Shown: positions 46,801 through 59,647 of the stretch, one piece after another | Position numbering within the stretch: position 1 is the first letter of the stretch | How the letters are laid out: each line of letters starts with the position of its first letter | Assembly: GCF_004798865.1 (NCBI RefSeq) | Contig: NW_025336480.1 | Span: 24,831,611-24,895,610, forward strand | From: Varanus komodoensis | Lineage: Eukaryota; Chordata; Lepidosauria; Squamata; Varanidae | Length of the DNA: 64,000 nucleotides | Reading direction: 5' to 3' | The notes under the pieces: model-generated | Seen by the model: only the letters and a program-made list of their open reading frames with translations | The model's database searches: none | Told to the model about the DNA's origin: nothing | Made by a program: the position numbers and the translations under genes

Positions 46801-47084
46801 AAAGCAACAGGGAGCTAACATCAATTAATTTCAACAGAACTGGAGTATTGTTACATTTCTGCAATTTTCATCTTCTATATCAGCGCTAGAGAACAAGCAG
46901 CCCCACTGGGCCTTTACAACCCCAACAAGGCTACATTGACACCAAAGAATGTTTTCTATTCCCTCACCCAGAAATCTTCATACTGAAAGTCAGTGTGTAT
47001 ATGTGCACATGTGTACACACAAAGTATCACAAGCAGCTCCTGGAGCCCAAAAGATGGTGCATCCCTGTTCTACGTGCAAATAGG

Positions 47085-47345
47085 GAACTGACAGTATAGC
47101 TGCCATATGACATATGGCTGTGTTAAACAAAATCAATTTAGGGAATCAGAGTTCTGGACTTGCTGAAGAGAACTCAGCACAAATCTTTGGCCTGTGCACA
47201 AAGGTCCCTCTGACCCTCATTAAGTCCTCAACAGCCTAACCTACTTCATGAGTTGATTGTGAAGGGAAAAACATGATAATCCCATGTATGCTACCCTGAG
47301 CAACTTGGAGAATGGGCAGAAAAATGTGACAGATAAGAAAAGGCT
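47085..47345 (+). mobile_element. MIR-like tRNA SINE, degraded
   Basis: Preserves acagcctaacctacttcatg, agttgattgtgaagggaaaa and tgctaccctgagcaacttgg in the order of the copy at 34192-34415. The head is barely recognisable. Confidence 0.5.
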
Positions 47346-47865
47346 CATCATACAAATCTAACAGACAAAAGTTAAAAAGGTTCTAAAATCAGGCTGTAAA
47401 GTAGCTAAAGCAAGATTAAGATACGGAAAGGCAAGTAGACATCTCTGCTGTGACTTGTCCTGGTTTTCCCACTGAATGCTCTTTACACTCTAGATACAGC
47501 TACTTCTGAAAGTCCACATTTCTTTTCCTGCCATAAGTTTTAATGAGTAAAAAGCATAGCAATGACATCATACATAAATATAAAATGTCTCATCTGATGG
47601 TACATCCAGAGTCAGGTAAGCCCTCTTTATTCTAAGAAAGGCTGAATGTGACTATGCCACTATTGCATTTCTGATAGAAGGCTGGGTCCTGTTTCATGTG
47701 TATCACGAAAGAATGGCTTGCTATGGTTGCATAAAGAGTGTGGGAAGGAGAATCTACAGAAGAAGCATCCTTTCTCTTTCTCTATGATTTTATGGGAGGG
47801 CGGGGCAGGAGGAGCTGTATTTTTTTCCATTATCACTCTTTTGCTCAGCTAACTGAGACCTTGGA

Positions 47866-48545
47866 AAGGTTGTGGACAACAAGCTAAATATGAGTCAACA
47901 ATGCAATGTAGCCAATAAAAGGGCAAATGCTATTTTGAGATGCATTAATAGAAGTATCACTTCCCAATCATGAGAAGTACTAGTTCCCCTATATTCAGCA
48001 CTAGTCAGACCTCATTTAGAAAACTGTGTTCAGTTCTGGGCACCACATTTAAGAAAAGTGCAAAAAAAAGTGGGGGGGGGGGAGGAAAGGGTTCAGAGGA
48101 AGGCAACAAAGATGATCCAAGCTCTGGAAACAAAGCCCCATGAGGAGAGACTGAGAGAACTGGGTATGTTCAGCCTTGAGAAGAGAAAACTGAGGAGGGA
48201 GGGATATGGTAGCACCCTACAAGTACCTGAAAGGTTGTCACAGACAGGTAGGTTAAGATCTCATTTCACTCAGAGTGTCCCAGAGTGTAGGGCATGGAAA
48301 AAAGAACTCAAGTTACAAGAAACCAGATTCAGGGTAGATATCAGAAAAAAATTTAAACTGTCAGAGTTCAACAGTGGAAATGGTTGCCTAAAGAGGTGGT
48401 GGGCCCCCTCACACTAGAGGCATTCAAAAAGAAACTACACAGTCATCTGAATGGGATGGTGTAAACAGGTGTCCTGTACCAGAAGGGGGTTGCACCCAAT
48501 TGCCTTCTTGGCCTTTTCTAACTCTACTATTCTATGACTCTATGA
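47866..48545 (+). mobile_element. CR1 LINE 3' part with tail
   Basis: Plus-strand reading gives QCNVANKRANAIL, CINRSITSQS and VLVPLYSALVRPHLENCVQF with breaks, then an open stretch at 48058-48417 with VQRKATKMIQALETKPHEER and LRELGMFSLEKRKLRREGYG. It ends with the CR1 3'UTR and its octamer-like tail ctatgactctatgattc near 48525-48548. Homologous to the CR1 at 6510-7345. Contains a G-run at 48072-48082. Confidence 0.88.
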
Positions 48546-50895
48546 TTCTTTTTGTATTGACTTTGTAGAAAGGTAATTTGTGCTCTGGACAAATACACTT
48601 AAGCTTTCCAGGTGGCGAAAATCCAGAATATTAGCCACAAACCCAGAAGCAAACAACCTGGGCCTTGTCACAAGAGTGAATTCTCTACTGCATATGAAAT
48701 AAGTAAGATTTTGTTAAAAGTTAAACACAAAACACACATTCTAGAATCTAGGTAAACTTAAAGCAGATAGAACCGTTCATCAATTCAAGATGGTCATATC
48801 TTGCTTTCATGGATGAGATGACAACCTTACTATCTCTTTAATCTTTCAATATCCAAATGAATCTAGCTGGATTACTTTTAACATTAGTTGTTAAGAGACA
48901 GACACTAAGCACATGTTTGCAAAAGCTTGCAGGCTGCCTTTGTACATCACAAAGTAACAGATCTTGTGGTGTCTCTGATCTTTTTAGCAGCCTGACTGCA
49001 CCACCATATTTCTCTTTAAGGAGGCCACTCTCAAAATCTTCATTACAGGATTCTGCTCTTTCCTGAGCTGCTATCCATGGTACATCCTGCTCCACCCCAC
49101 CAAGAATTATTATTATTTTACAATGTCTCTGGAGTCCTTTGTAATTAGCACTCCTTTTAGGCACCACTTCAAGCTAGACTACCTTGCATTTCCCTATATT
49201 CAACAACAACAACAAAATCAATAATTACCATAATCCTGAGGTTCTTCCCTTCAGCCCATTTGGTTTGAGAAATTAGGCATTTCAACTTGTCTGATTTCTC
49301 AAGAACACCAAACTGGCACAAAACTGGAACTTACAGGACTGTAAATAGATGTTACTCTTGTTGTGTATTTCTCTCCTTTATGCTGAGAGTATTCCTGATC
49401 CACAGATGTATATAGCAGATAACAGGAATCTCTATGTGCATCCAGCTGCTGAAGAGATATGTTAGGGCAGAAAGACTTTTTAAGCACACACTCAAAACAG
49501 ATGAAGCACAGTTGACCATGTATTAGGCAGTGGTATGCATGGAATGAAATGAATAAGGAGTTCCTTCACACAAAAGCAGCCAGTGCTCTTCAGAAAGGCT
49601 GATCATTCAAAAACCTTGAACGATTTCTCTCCCTGGCTGCATCTACACCTATCCTTCATTGTTAAGATCTCATTATGGTGCTTCCATGGTCACATCCCAC
49701 ATTCCTTACTCATAGCACACATGGCAAGACATTCTGCAGGATAGCCACATTTTTCATGCAATTGTCCTATCACATATATGTGCCCTAGTGCTATTAGGGG
49801 GCACTGCTAGCTTAATGATGTTTGCCATTCTTTGAGAACATGTCAAGAGGAATCGGAAAGGAGATGTGTGCAAGGAAGTGGCTCTTTAAGGTTGACTGGG
49901 TTTTGTGTTTGTTTTTGCTCAATTAGCTGAGCAATGGAGCAAAGGAGTTATAATGGAAAAAAATACAGTTGCTCCTGTCGCCCAGCCCATACAAACACAG
50001 AGAAGGAGAAAGGGTGCTACTGCTTCCTCCTGCCCTTGCAACCCCCACAGAGTGAAGCCAGTGAGACCGGTAGCACCCCATTTCTTCTATTCTAAAGTAA
50101 ACAAGGACACCCCCCTTCTGTATGGACTTTCCTCTAAAAATGCAGGTGTGAAGGAGTAAAAGAGTTGGAAATACTTAAAAAAAAAGGCAGCTCTTCCTGC
50201 CTCCCCCACTCCCACACCACCAAATCATGGAGAAGGAGAAAGGGCACTGTTGCTTGCTCCTGAACTTCCAGGCCAGTGAAATCAGCACTCTCTTCCTGTC
50301 CATTGAAAACCAAACAGGTGCAGCTCCATCTTGTGAGAAATTTCCCATGACTTAGCTTCACTGAAGTCAATGGGTTGTAGCTGTAAGACCATTGAAGATG
50401 ACTACTTCCAAGAAGCCCTGTAATTCAGCTAGCTGTTACTTAAGCAAGAGGATAAAGATGACAATTGGGAAGGCACCACAAACTTCACTTTTTTCAAAGA
50501 GAAGGGGGTATTTGCAAGGTTGAGAGAAAAGTCCTGCAAGGTGGCAAAGGAGACAGGAAAAGCAACTAAGGATCTCTGAGTTCCTTGCAAGATGGAATAT
50601 CTTCTCTTTCAAGGCCCTCCTAACTCCCAAACCCTAACAACCAAAAAGGAAGGCAAGGACAGTGCCAAGTGAGCATAGACATAGTGTACACCACAACTGA
50701 AGCACAAGAAAGAGTCAGAATAAAACTGCTCAAGAACTGCTCATGGAATAAAAGGAGAGGGGCAGCATGACAGAGACAGAAAATGAGTAGCACCATGTAC
50801 ATATTAATTTACATACATATCCAGAGTTTTGTGCCTTTGTTGCAAGGGTCCCTCCACACTATTTAATGGCATAATCATATGTATGTTTAGACAGA

Positions 50896-50965
50896 CCAAA
50901 AGCCCACAACTCCCAGCATGCTCCAGCTAACATATCTGGTTGGAACATGTGGGGAGTTACAGTAT
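50896..50965. mobile_element. Palindromic MITE-like repeat
   Basis: The left half ccaaaagcccacaactccca and right half gaacatgtggggagttacag are inverted. Member of the 26921-27030 family. Confidence 0.5.
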
Positions 50966-52234
50966 TTTTTTCTTTGTAGACATACATAGCATTGTGTCTT
51001 AAGTGTCTTTTATACACAGATCTGGTCCCAGGGGCAGCCTGTTTCCCTTTGTGCTTGCTACACTGTTTCCTTTTGACAAATCCATAGCTTAACCATCTCT
51101 TCAATGGTGCTTAAACAAAAACAGCTGTGCCAGGGTAACAAACAGCAAAAAAGCATCTTACTACAAAGCTTTCCAGTTGCTAATAAAAACAATAGTCTGG
51201 GGGCATTTCCAAAAATATTTTTGGTATAACAGATTTCAAAAGAACCAAGAACAAACAGTGGGGGTGATGCATCCTCAAACAACATACAGGAAACATAAGA
51301 GACTTAGTAGAATTTAAATACCATTAATTTTATAAACCCGGGACTACCACACTTCAATACACTGATTAGAAAAAAAAAGGCATTTGTGTAAAACTCACCA
51401 AGGGTATAATAAGTAAATGTTATGTTCTACTAGGAGTGGCTTTAGCGAACACAATCAATGGTTAATGAAACTCAAGAATGAATGACTACACATATACATA
51501 AATACATGTACATCCATGTTCTTGACTAGGAAGAACTGCAGGTAGAAAGCAAGAGTAGCACTTCTTTAACACACCCCTTTATTCCTCGGTTCTTTAACAA
51601 AACATTTCCAAATTAACATTCGTTTGGAGTAGATCCCAAGCTTTCTAGACTTTAGCTGAAGGAGATTCCAAGCATTCAGATTGTACTGCCCAATCCATAT
51701 TCATACTTTACATTTTTTAAGGGTGCAGTAATCAAACATGAATCACTGTTCACACATGGCTTTTCACAACAATTCTCTGCTTGGATTATACCACTCATGC
51801 TTTTACTACTGTGGTTTGCTTTGTGGCTGGCTATGATGGCTACACTGCTGGGATGAAAAGCCTTTTACCACAGGAAATATTTTGATATGCCAAATAAATA
51901 ACTTCCATTCTAGAAAGTACCCAGAATGAATCTTATCTTCAGCATGTTGTGCTACAATGAAGACGGACGCACCCTGTCACAGGAAGGAAAGATTTTCCTT
52001 GAAAGCATGCCTTGGGATGCCGTTCCAGAAGGCTAGGTCTTTCAAATTGCATATAGTTATTAGTCAGGTGCACCACTTAGACAGCTGGCTATTATGTGGT
52101 GTTTTTTTGCACTTTTTTGCAATTTAACATTTGAAAAATATATTGTTATATACTCTCAAATGGCAAAAAGTTCCACAAGCATGGCAAACTTTGTGGGAGA
52201 ATGACCTGGAAAATGAGGGCTGGATATAAATTTG

Positions 52235-52350
52235 GCCATACTCAGAGCAGACCCACTATTACTGGGACTTAAGTTAGCTGTGACAAGCTTTAGTCCCATT
52301 TATTTCCAAGGGTCTACTCTAAGTATGACTAAATTTGTATCAAACTGCAT
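52235..52350. repeat. Old interspersed repeat with internal inverted halves
   Basis: Reads catactcagagcagacccac and gggacttaagttagctgtga, then ctttagtcccatttatttcc and aagggtctactctaagtatg. The two halves are imperfect inverted copies. Confidence 0.55.
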
Positions 52351-52779
52351 GTTTCAATAATAATTAGGGTTAAAACAGGCATTATGCCAAGGCAGTAAAT
52401 TCCACTTTGCAGTACCAGATCCTCAGAAACACACTCCACACCCCTCACCTTCAGTCAGCTCCCATCTCTCTGACTTTCCCTTGATTTCCAAATTCAGAAG
52501 TGCCACCTACTACATGAACTTGGAAATATTTGATTCAGACTGCACCACTATGAATTGGCCATTCAGGAAACAACAGTCCTTAGGCATAAAAAAGGTCCTT
52601 AGGCATAAAATTCTCAATTCCTATCCAGAGAATCCATATGGTTTATAAGCAAATCCACAGAGATAAGTTTTGGAATCTAATAATTATAAATAGAGTGTAG
52701 GCCCTGGAACCTTGCTGTAAATGGTGTGTTCTCCTATGTGGAGATGTAGTGGGTGGCCACATAAACATTTCCTTCTCAG

Positions 52780-53110
52780 CAATATTCCTGCCATACACAT
52801 TATAAAATGTCCTCCCCAGAGAGGTCTGCCTGGGGCCTACTTTAAAGTGCTTTTGATGACATACAAATATTTTTGTATTTTTATAGGCTTTTAAAATTTC
52901 ATATATTTGTGTTGCCATTTTGAGTGTTAAGGTGGTTTTAATTTTTACATGTCATTATGTGTTTTAAGATGGCTTTAGATTTGTGCGTGGGTTGTTGCTT
53001 ATGATTTTACCCTGTGCTTCTTTTTATGAAATTAAATATATGGATTTTGTTTCATTCCTTTTTGTAAGTTGCTCTAAGAACAACTGCTAGAAGGTGACTA
53101 ACACATTGAA
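52780..53110 (+). mobile_element. L2-like LINE 3' end
   Basis: Starts with a remnant of the ORF end (tgtcctccccagagaggtct, gcctggggcctac, compare LPREVRLAP in the intact L2) and continues into an AT-rich 3'UTR ending gtaagttgctctaagaacaa and gaattaaatatt. Heavily decayed. Confidence 0.6.
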
Positions 53111-53627
53111 TTAAATATTAAAAGAAAAGTGAAATTGAATATAGCTCCCTTGTTTAAAAATACTGATACTTTAATGTATTGGGGCCTTTTAGATTTCAAC
53201 CAAACATCATTTGAAGTGGGCAAACACCGAACACAGAAAAGAAGCACTCCAAGTGGATGATAGAAAGGATGTAAGCCCTTCCTCACCAAGACTCATTCCT
53301 TTTCTCTTGCTTCTGATTATGTGTTTTGTGGTCAAAGACCACACACTTGCTTGACTGCTTTCCCCATTCCCATATACATGTTTTGCTGAGCTATTTTAAA
53401 CACACAAGAACAGATATTATGGTGATAGGTACTTTGGAAAAACCTCACTGCTTGAACACAATTATAGGTTCACAGCTTGGTGCGGCTCCTCCACATTAAA
53501 TCAAGGTATTTCCACAAGGGCATGACACAGAAGTAAAAATGGTTAGATTACTTTGCCTAAGACAGGTTTAAATATGAAACTTTTACTAGTTCAAGCTGTA
53601 AGTAAAATACTTTGCCTTTAATTTATG

Positions 53628-53795
53628 AGAGCCAATGTGGTTCAGTAATTAATAATGCTGAACTGGGACTCAGCCATGATGCTCCTACCTCAAAGGGTTG
53701 TTGCTATGAGGATAAAGTGGGGAGGAGGAAAACCATGTAAGTCAACTTCACTTCCTTGCAAATGGAAGAAAGGCAGGATATAAATGTGATGGTGA
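53628..53795 (+). mobile_element. MIR-like tRNA SINE with internal deletion
   Basis: Head agagccaatgtggttcagta and tgctgaactgggactcagcc, then directly ctacctcaaagggttgttgc and the tail aggcaggatataaatgtgat. The B-box region and middle are missing compared with 34192-34415. Confidence 0.65.
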
Positions 53796-54216
53796 TGTTG
53801 CTGCTGCTTAGCTAATGGGAGTCAACCCTCCAAATTGTTTCAGATCACAGAGGTATCCAGACCATCTTTCATTTCTTTCTTACATTTTGCCCATACCCAT
53901 GGGATGAGCAAAAAAAGTACTGTGGATAAATAGATATCCTGTTAGAGTGAAAGGTTCCTTTTTAAGCTGCTGCGATATTATACAAAAGTTAGATGGCACT
54001 ATATTACCATGTTTCAAGGCTGCTTACTGCTGAACACAAGTATCTGAACTACAGTGATATGTGGAGGTGGACAGTGATTCAGGAACCTACATCAGTGAAT
54101 TTATAGCAGTGATTCATGAACCTCAATTAAGGTCTCAGAAGTGTCATTGTGTTCATTTACTTTTGTGTATTTATGGCTTATAAGAAATACTTAACATTAT
54201 AGCACACTAGAATGTT

Positions 54217-54420
54217 CACTGTGGGTTTTTCAGCAATCTTGCAAAATATGGTCATATTATTTCCACATTACAAATGGGAGGGGGAACCTGGCTTGCCTAA
54301 GGCCACAAATAAGCTCACCGTAGAAGTGAGATTTGCATTGGGAACTTCCTGAATGATACCTTTATACTTCAATGATACTGCTCATACAACTTATCCAGCT
54401 CTGAGCAATGTCACACTAAG
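54217..54420 (-). mobile_element. MIR/CORE-SINE-like fragment, minus orientation
   Basis: Reads ttatttccacattacaaatg, gcttgcctaaggccacaaat and gtgagatttgcattgggaac, the classic attatccccattttacagat ... cttgcccaaggtcaca ... gggatttgaacc order of MIR elements. Old and diverged. Confidence 0.6.
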
Positions 54421-54838
54421 ACTAAAGATAAAGGAGTTTATTGATAGATATATCTACATTATATTAAAATAGTAATTTTAATCTTAATTGACTGAGAAAA
54501 GAACTTGGCAACTGTAGGTGTAATATTAAAATCCAACCCTGCCAAAAGCAACCTCAATTTATCCAAATTTCATCTGAATATAGGGTTTTATCCAACCATT
54601 TCTTGCCACATTAAGGAAGCTGCAATCACAAAGACAGTGTGGAGAATATCTGTTTGCCAGTCTTGTTGCATTGACACACTCACTCAGAATAAGACACCAT
54701 ATCCTAAATGATACCATGAATTGTATTCAATAAACTAAAGCAGCTTTGAAGAACCCAGTTCTCACCAATCTAGTATATCTGTTCTTGGTGAATGCCATTG
54801 CAGAATGGAGGAGGCTCACATTTTTGAAGTCTCTTCTG

Positions 54839-54862
54839 TGTGTGTGTGTTGTGTGTGTGTCT
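54839..54862. repeat. (TG)n microsatellite
   Basis: Interrupted TG repeat (tgtgtgtgtgttgtgtgtgtgt). Confidence 0.9.
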
Positions 54863-55330
54863 GTATAATATCCTTTTCAAAGAAGGCTAGGATATCAATG
54901 AGAAGGATTCTAGCTTAGATTTCTTCTTGATGGTGTTTCTTGCTATACATAAAGAGGATATAGCAAGAGTTATATAAAGAGTTCAGTTCTCTGCTGCTTG
55001 AAATGGTACAGCCCAGAGGCAGGTTTAGAAACAGCACCCAGAGACAGATAGTGAACACTAGAGGGCAATCTACACCAGGTATTTTTACTGGCATTGTAAT
55101 ACCTGACTCACTGGCATATGCTGCTCATCCCAACCTATCCTCCTTGTGCAATTTCTGTCATTATACCCCAGATTTCTTCAGGCTAGTTATATTATTATTT
55201 GTTATCTTGTGGTTTCCACCCAAGTATATATAGGCATGTGCTAACTTTGTAGTATTGTTGTTGGGCCAGGAGGACTTGACTTCAGTAGACTGGAGCAGAA
55301 GAAGAAATATCTTACTGAATTTGGCAAAAC

Positions 55331-55348
55331 AGCAGCAGCAGCAGCAGA
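55331..55348. repeat. (CAG)n microsatellite
   Basis: Six CAG/AGC units in intronic sequence; short and probably stable. Confidence 0.85.
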
Positions 55349-55534
55349 TTCTCAATTGCTTTCGCACTTCTCCTGCCCTCCCCTGCCCCCACTTCTTTCT
55401 CTCTGGCTTGAAAATGCAATGATGCTTTCCCCTCCCCTCGTTTGAAAAATGAAAGTCTTTTCAAACTTCTTAATTGCCTTCTTTGCCCTCTTGCCTTGTC
55501 CTCTTGCTACAAGGAACAAAAGCTGAAATGCATA

Positions 55535-55620
55535 TCCATTCAGAAGTAAATGATATTATCTTCAATAGCCTTACAAGTAAATCACATTGGCTTCAATGGA
55601 GAGTACTTATGGGAAAGTCA
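55535..55620. repeat. Old interspersed repeat
   Basis: Contains cagaagtaaatgatattatc and acaagtaaatcacattggct then tcaatggag, the family of 21085-21210. Confidence 0.45.
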
Positions 55621-56456
55621 GCATAGAAGAGGAACTTCATTTGCTAGCTTTTGGATGAAGGGGAATGGAAATGCTGGCTTCACCCAATGGGGTGGAAAAA
55701 CAACAGCAAGCAGCACCATCCCTTCTTCTTTCCATGATTTTTTGTGAAGGGGCAGGAGGTGCTGTCTCTCACCACACCATTGTTCCTGCTCCCTCACACT
55801 TGTGCCTAGTTAATGGATTTTTTAAAAAAATCTCTACACGCCCACTTCCTTGCTTCTCCTACAATTGCATTTGTATGTGATACAAACTCGTGTATTAATT
55901 AGCATGCATTTTGCATGAATACCTAGACTGTCATAAACAGTAATAGCTCTAGTGTAGATCTCCCCTAGGCTTATATACATACCAGCTAAAAATCAACAAT
56001 GTTGAGGCTGTTCCAAGATAGCCTGCAATCAAACAGAACTTTATATTTCTCAAGAGGAAAAAGAATTTGCTCTAAACTGAAGAGGTATTCAGTTCTTCTA
56101 GCAAAATGGAGACAAGCTAAATGTTGTAAAGCTCCACTCTTGATTCATTCATTCTGAACTTTGCCACTATCTCTATGGGAATAAGAACAACCTGAGTAAG
56201 CTTGGATCTAGGTCAGCTACCATTTATATGTAGACAAAAGAAGGTGGCTTATACAATTTTATGCATAGTCACACCAAGAAAGAAAGATGGCTAATTAATC
56301 AATTCCCCACTTAAAGGTTCCTGCCCCATAAGCTGATGGAAGATAAATGAAACAAATTTCCAAAATGTGTTCTGCTGACACCAGTGGCACACTGCAGTTT
56401 TCAGATAGCTTTATCACTGATAATTTAGCTCTTATTCAACAGGCAAGACAATAAGA

Positions 56457-56760
56457 CAGGGGTCCTCAAACTTTTTGAAAAGGGGGACAGTTGAAAGGTC
56501 CCGGTGATGCGCATGGGCCACCAAGGCGGTGCGGGTGGGGGCGCGCGCACAGAGATTTTCTCCAGGTGAGTCCAAAACGATCTCCTTGTGAGCAATAACA
56601 ATCTGACACCTTGCTGTGCGCACAGCTTGCTCGCAAGGAGATCTTTTTCTCTGCAGGAAAAATCTGAGGAAATTGTACAATGCTACAGCTGTTGGGGTAG
56701 CTTCAGTTTCACTAGGTATTAGTTCCATTTCACTTATTAGTTCCATTTAACAATGGGACA
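56457..56760. mobile_element. hAT-like element with GC-rich core and hairpin; right end not found
   Basis: Starts caggggtcctcaaacttttt, a typical hAT terminal sequence. It holds a CpG-rich patch (ggcggtgcgggtgggggcgc, about 56525-56550) in otherwise AT-rich intron, and a hairpin with arms 56579-56593 and 56629-56643. I could not identify an inverted right end or a target duplication, so the end coordinate is approximate. Confidence 0.5.
56579..56643. repeat. Inverted repeat (hairpin), 14 of 15 matching arms
   Basis: Left arm gatctccttgtgagc and right arm gctcgcaaggagatc separated by 35 bases. A weaker match (agattttctcc / ggaaaaatct) extends outward on both sides, suggesting a longer, decayed stem. 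Confidence 0.8.
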
Positions 56761-57595
56761 TATGCATATTTCAATTATACATGCATATACTTTCTAGAGA
56801 TAGTAACCTGTAAAACATGAATTACAACTTTGAAACTGTCAAGCTTCTCTAATACTGTATTTGCACAATTGGTATACATTCAGTTTTACTAACAAAACTA
56901 TGAAGTTGATTGTTTTCTGCAGAAAAATTAAGCACTGGAACATTTTCCAATTTGGAAAATATTTCACCTTGCAGCACTGAATCAGCTTTAAAACAGGTAG
57001 CTTTTTTTGTCAATTCACTGGCAAAACTTAAGTGCCTGCTGGGTCAGTGATTATGTAATGGGCTGTTTAACTGTGCATTTACTGTTTGGTGGGTCAAATA
57101 TATAGACCCTCTTTTCCATATTATTCTAATATCAAGTAGTAGCAACACAAAGATTCTGAAAAAATCTAAATTATCTCTTATATCCAGGAAATGTCATAAA
57201 AGTTCTAATCAAGTTTAGTAATTGTTGGATAAGGAAGAAGAGACTTTGCTTAGCCTTTTCACCAGGATATTAGTTTCTGCATAAAAATCCTTTCTCCCCA
57301 CCTATGATGAGGGAGCATCCCCCCATGTTGGCTCTGACCTGCAGCCTAAGTGGTAAATTTCACACACAAGGTCTTCACCTCATTAAGAACTAGGCCTAAG
57401 TGATCATGCTGCATAACTTGTGACTATTAAATAAGGCAGTTCTTAACATTCCTGTAATTAATGCTTCCGATTAACATATTTGAATAGAAGAGAGTCACAG
57501 ACATATTCTATAGGCTATGAAATTCTTGACATCCAATTGACATCCAATAGATGCCTGTACACACAGACTATCAAGATATGCATTGCCACCTACAC

Positions 57596-57655
57596 ATGAA
57601 TTATGTGTATGTATGAATTATGAATTCATAATTATGAATTATGAATGAATTAGAG
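57596..57655. repeat. AT-rich tandem/palindromic repeat of (gaattat)n type
   Basis: Repeated tatgaattatgaattcataa words forming several short inverted and direct repeats around 57615-57650. Low complexity. Confidence 0.75.
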
Positions 57656-58992
57656 GCACTGCAGTTACTGTTTTCCAGTGAAGTTCATCTGTAAAACTTT
57701 GCAGTAATCAAGGACAGGATCTGATCATTCATATCTATTTCCCCCCACCCCCTTCTCTATGCACGCATGCACACAGAGCTGCATTAGCACAGAGAAAGTC
57801 TCTTTAATTTCTTAAGGGCTGAAAAATGCTAGGGTGTTCAAAAGTACAGTACACCATTGCCCTCCATTGGCAATATTCCATAAATCTAATTTCACAGTAT
57901 CTGTTAAAAATTCTTATTTATTCTTACAACATAAACTTGTATACCTTGGCAATGCTTTAGAAACCATACAACAACTTCATACAGACAAGATATTGCATTA
58001 AAGTATTGTGCTGCCTCTGGAACATAACTTTGCTATTCTGACATCTCAGAGGCCCTTTATGGTAATTGATGCCCACTTCACCTTATGATGGTTTGGATCT
58101 GCCAGTGGGAACCTGATATGAATTGTGTGGGCACATCATGATGCACTTTAACTGTGCCAGAGAATTCCTTCATTGCTGGTAGATTTTGGACATGGAGGAT
58201 GTTCACCCAAACCACACTAGCACCATTTCACGCAACCAATTAAACATGCATTAACCAAAAATATTCTATGCCTCAGCTGCCCTTTCACTTTCCAAGAAAT
58301 AAAACAATCTTGAAATTATGCCAAAAAGTTTACATAATGGAAATACTGTATAAACATTATTTTAAAATGTTCATCTGCAGGTTATCAGGCCAGATTTTTG
58401 CATACACTTGTAACCTTGACTAATGTTGGTTAACAATGTGTAGAACTTTGCACAAAATATTTCAGTGACTGCTTCATTTAGACTAACATTTCTATCACAC
58501 AATTATTACCTGTGAATACAATGTAACACCCTGGGTTGCTTTGGAAAGCAATGATCCCTGCTTTGTAAGCTGTTGTTTATGAAACTGAGAAAGAACACCA
58601 GATCCTTGTACACCACATTCAATTCTGGTAAGAGTCAGTTTCCAATCATCTCGGAAGTCAAGAATTTATCATTTCACTTAGTCAAGGTCTGTGAAAGGTA
58701 GGGTGAAGGAGGAGCACATGGCTCCCATAGTTGTTTCCTTGCAGCATAAGGCCTAATGGCATTCTTGGGAAAAGGTCTTTCTATAGAAGTACGCCGCTCA
58801 GGAAGTGGGTCCTCAAAATGCAAGGTCTCCTAGATGGGCTACAAATGATCAGCTGCATTCATTCATGAAAGTAAATCTCTTAAGATGAGCTTAAGATGGT
58901 TACCATAGTATTTTGTTTATCCTCTCTTATACCCCATCTCCTTTAACTCCAAATAACTCCAAAAATATTCACAGTAAGTGAATTCACCTTAC

Positions 58993-59119
58993 CTTGTGTT
59001 GTTCCATCTAGTCCCATGACACATTTCATTACTCTTATTATTTGTTCTGCTATAGAAGGACACATAGATGTGGCATATGTAGCACTATGCGAATGAACAC
59101 GTAAGTAGTCCACTAGTTC
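58993..59119 (-). CDS. SPTLC3: SPTLC3 internal exon (first of four seen)
   Basis: Minus-strand exon of 127 bp with an AG acceptor just above 59119 and a GTAAGG donor just below 58993; it starts in phase 0 and ends in phase 1. It encodes 42 residues beginning [19 protein letters not shown] and ending MGLDGTTQ, with the split codon giving G. This is the conserved stretch after the PLP-binding region of the alpha-oxoamine synthase fold in serine palmitoyltransferase long-chain-base subunits 2 and 3. The enzyme joins L-serine and an acyl-CoA to make 3-ketosphinganine, the first step of sphingolipid synthesis, at the ER membrane as a complex with SPTLC1. The GLDGTTQG end fits SPTLC3 better than SPTLC2 (where I recall GQDGTSLG). 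The exon with the PLP lysine is not in the window. The family and the exon reading are secure; the subunit assignment rests mainly on the downstream exons. Confidence 0.95.
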
Positions 59120-59647
59120 CTTAAATCAAAGAGAAAGAGAATGTATAGATTTCAAAAACACTTCTACTGGAATAGAAGTTTGCAAGTGACAAGAGCTATT
59201 TGATCAAGCAGTGACTGCATATGCGCTTAACACAAAAATGCAACAAGAAGCATAACAAACATACAGAAATTGTCAAAAGAGAGAAAAAAAACATTCCTAA
59301 CCTGTATGTGAAGACAGAAGCACTCGGAAAGGCACTGAAAGATACTAGATTTGTGTTGAATCTTTACCCTACCCTTTTATCACATAATGCCACCTCTTCC
59401 ATCCTTGAATTCAGAACTAATTTAACATTTGATGGATTCAGATTGGTTAATTTTTCTTCATTTGGTCTTTTTTTTTAAAGGGAATAGTCCCACTATTTTG
59501 TTCTGTCTTGTTTTATGGATTCAGTTTTCTGTTTTACAGTTTCTCAGGACCATGAACTTTCTCTTTAAAAAAACATTTCTTTACCAAGTACTTTTTAGAT
59601 TTGCAGTGAGTATAAATCTCATGCCCTGCTTGGAATCATAACATAAC

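Larger units (their letters stand above)
45125..58992 (-). other. SPTLC3: SPTLC3 intron (13.9 kb)
   Basis: GT-AG intron holding a hAT-like element, a CR1 3' end, several short MITE and SINE fragments, an L2-like 3' end and a GC-rich hAT-like element with a hairpin. Stretches 48555-50880, 50986-52230, 53800-54215, 54430-56450 and 56760-58990 carry no feature I can name apart from simple repeats and one old repeat at 55535-55620. Confidence 0.85.
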
